From Lasiosphaeris hirsuta (taxonomy: Eukaryota; Ascomycota; Sordariomycetes; Sordariales; Lasiosphaeriaceae): DNA of 64,000 bases. A program made the translations under genes and the position numbers. The stretch is from assembly GCA_030549175.1 (NCBI GenBank), contig JAUKUA010000002.1, positions 3,410,001 to 3,474,000 on the forward strand, read 5' to 3'. Below the pieces are notes generated by a model. That model was not told where the DNA came from and did not search any database. It saw only the letters and a list, made by a program, of their open reading frames with translations. Shown here in pieces: positions 62,992 through 64,000 of the stretch (its first letter is position 1; every line of letters starts with the position of its first letter).

Positions 62992-64000
62992 ATGGGGCGT
63001 CGATGTCGCTCGCTTGCCCTTCTGCTTCTCGTATCGCAGGTCGTCGCTTGGCAACACGCGACGTCGGCAGAGCTGCGTCTCGCTCTCGGCGAGCGTGTGC
63101 AAACACTCGTAGCCTGTAAGAAACCCAATCAAGAAATCGAAATTGTCTGACCTTTGATCCAGTTATATTCGTGGGTACAGCTAGTTATCCACCCCCGTAT
63201 TCCTGCTGACGCTCGCCATGTGCTTCGTTGAACATAGCTGCACCAGTAACAATCCCCAAACACACCACCCCCGCAGCCTGTCTGGATAGCTGACCCGAGA
63301 CAGAGAACACAGCCGGTCCCTCGAGCCAGAATGGGCCTTGGTCCGGGATGCGGCGCAGGACGCCAATATCATGAGCATCGACTGTGCCACTGAAGTTGCC
63401 GTCTGCTCAGAGCTAGATGTCGTGACCTTCCCGGCCATCAGGTTATACCACGGAGACGGCCGTATCACTAGATATCGAGGACCCCGTAAATCCACGCCGT
63501 ATGTTTAGCACCTCCATCTTGTAATTGGGACACTAACCATTCCCTGCTGGAGAATGCTGGACTTTCTCCGCCGGACCTCTCGACCTATCGTCTCGGAAAT
63601 CGCAAGCTCAGCAACTTCTTTTTCCGATTTCACATACTCGGATGACATCACCTTCACGGCCGAATTCCTTCCCGAAGAAGCCTCTCTCTACGAGTGGCAA
63701 TACCGGGATCTGGCCAGGCAGTATCACGATCGGTATTCCTTCGCCATTCTTCCTCCTTCTCAGCATCAGTCGGTGGTACGCTGTAGGAACAGTCTCAACG
63801 ATGAGGATTTTACCTTGAAAGAACTATGGCTGGTTGGTGCCCTTGATGAGCTGGTTTCACAATGCACCGCACCCTTGGTACTGGAGCCCACAAGAAGAGA
63901 GATCGCCGAGCTTGGGCAGATGGCGGCGCAGGCTGGGAGGCACATGATCGTGCACTACTTTGCGACATCTGACAGCGAAAAGCATGTTTACAGAGAGGAG
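62992..64000 (+). CDS. PDI/thioredoxin-like protein, redox-dead, partial at right edge
   Basis: Exon 1 (62992..63115) gives a signal peptide MGRRCRSLALLLLVSQVVAW and QHATSAELRLALGERVQTLV. A donor GTAAGA follows at 63116. Exon 2 ends at 63498 and carries HSRSLEPEWALVRDAAQDAN, IMSIDCATEVAVCSELDV and the thioredoxin-fold cis-Pro region VTFPAIRLYHGDGRITRYRG. Its acceptor near 63309 is uncertain. Intron 63499..63552 (54 nt; GTATGT...CACTAACC...GGAG) is clear. Exon 3 runs open from 63553 beyond the window: MLDFLRRTSRPIVSEIASSA, FAILPPSQHQSVVRCRNSLN. Where active PDIs have WCGHC, this protein reads EHSRSLEPEW, so it is probably a chaperone-like rather than catalytic PDI. The C-terminus and any ER-retention signal lie outside the window. 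Confidence 0.8.

Overview
The window reads as chromosomal DNA of a filamentous ascomycete (Pezizomycotina, probably Sordariomycetes-like). Genes are monocistronic on both strands. Introns are 49-94 nt with GT...AG ends and a CTAAC/CTGAC-type branch site close to the acceptor. The families found are typical of that group: a Zn2Cys6 regulator, a LaeA-like methyltransferase, an NB-ARC/TPR NLR, a DPH2 with long acidic tail, a fasciclin GPI protein and a Diels-Alderase-like protein. No tRNA, rRNA or CRISPR array was seen. The species cannot be named from sequence alone.

Layout. 1-16 kb: a Cys/His-repeat protein (19 units), relics of two genes (4.5-6.2 kb), a large membrane-anchored amidohydrolase with a GC-AG intron, an Ala-Pro/Gly-Ser-rich single-pass surface protein, and an SRR1-like protein. 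15.6-27.7 kb: a repeat-rich, decaying stretch with an LTR-like repeat, a candidate inverted-repeat element, and five broken genes in a row (aldo-keto reductase, CmcJ-like enzyme, NLR, beta-lactamase-like serine hydrolase, beta-propeller protein). 27.9-37.1 kb: intact dynamin-like GTPase, kinesin and LaeA-like methyltransferase. 39.4-44.6 kb: a Zn2Cys6 transcription factor, a secreted Diels-Alderase-family protein and an alpha/beta hydrolase side by side, followed by a copper amine oxidase relic. 47.7-51.1 kb: beta-carbonic anhydrase (possible mitochondrial and cytosolic forms) and a fasciclin protein. 51.7-55.0 kb: four small unrecognised proteins, three with membrane segments. 56-64 kb: MFS monocarboxylate-type transporter, DPH2, a secreted sorbosone-dehydrogenase-like protein, and a head-to-head pair of ER/secretory proteins, a prolyl 4-hydroxylase and a redox-dead PDI-like protein that runs off the right edge.

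Repeats. Four short elements share terminal inverted repeats of the form GTTTGTTTGTTAGCGCG (31.4, 34.5, 53.1 and 55.2 kb) and look like one MITE family. Degenerate minisatellites lie at 5.2, 27.5 and 38.2 kb, the last two related. Long G, A/T and C homopolymers are common between genes.

Working together. The TF/Diels-Alderase/hydrolase trio and the LaeA-like methyltransferase suggest secondary-metabolism chemistry, but no backbone enzyme lies in the window. The decayed accessory genes look like an abandoned accessory region. Coordinates of spliced genes were derived by hand from splice signals and reading-frame continuity.
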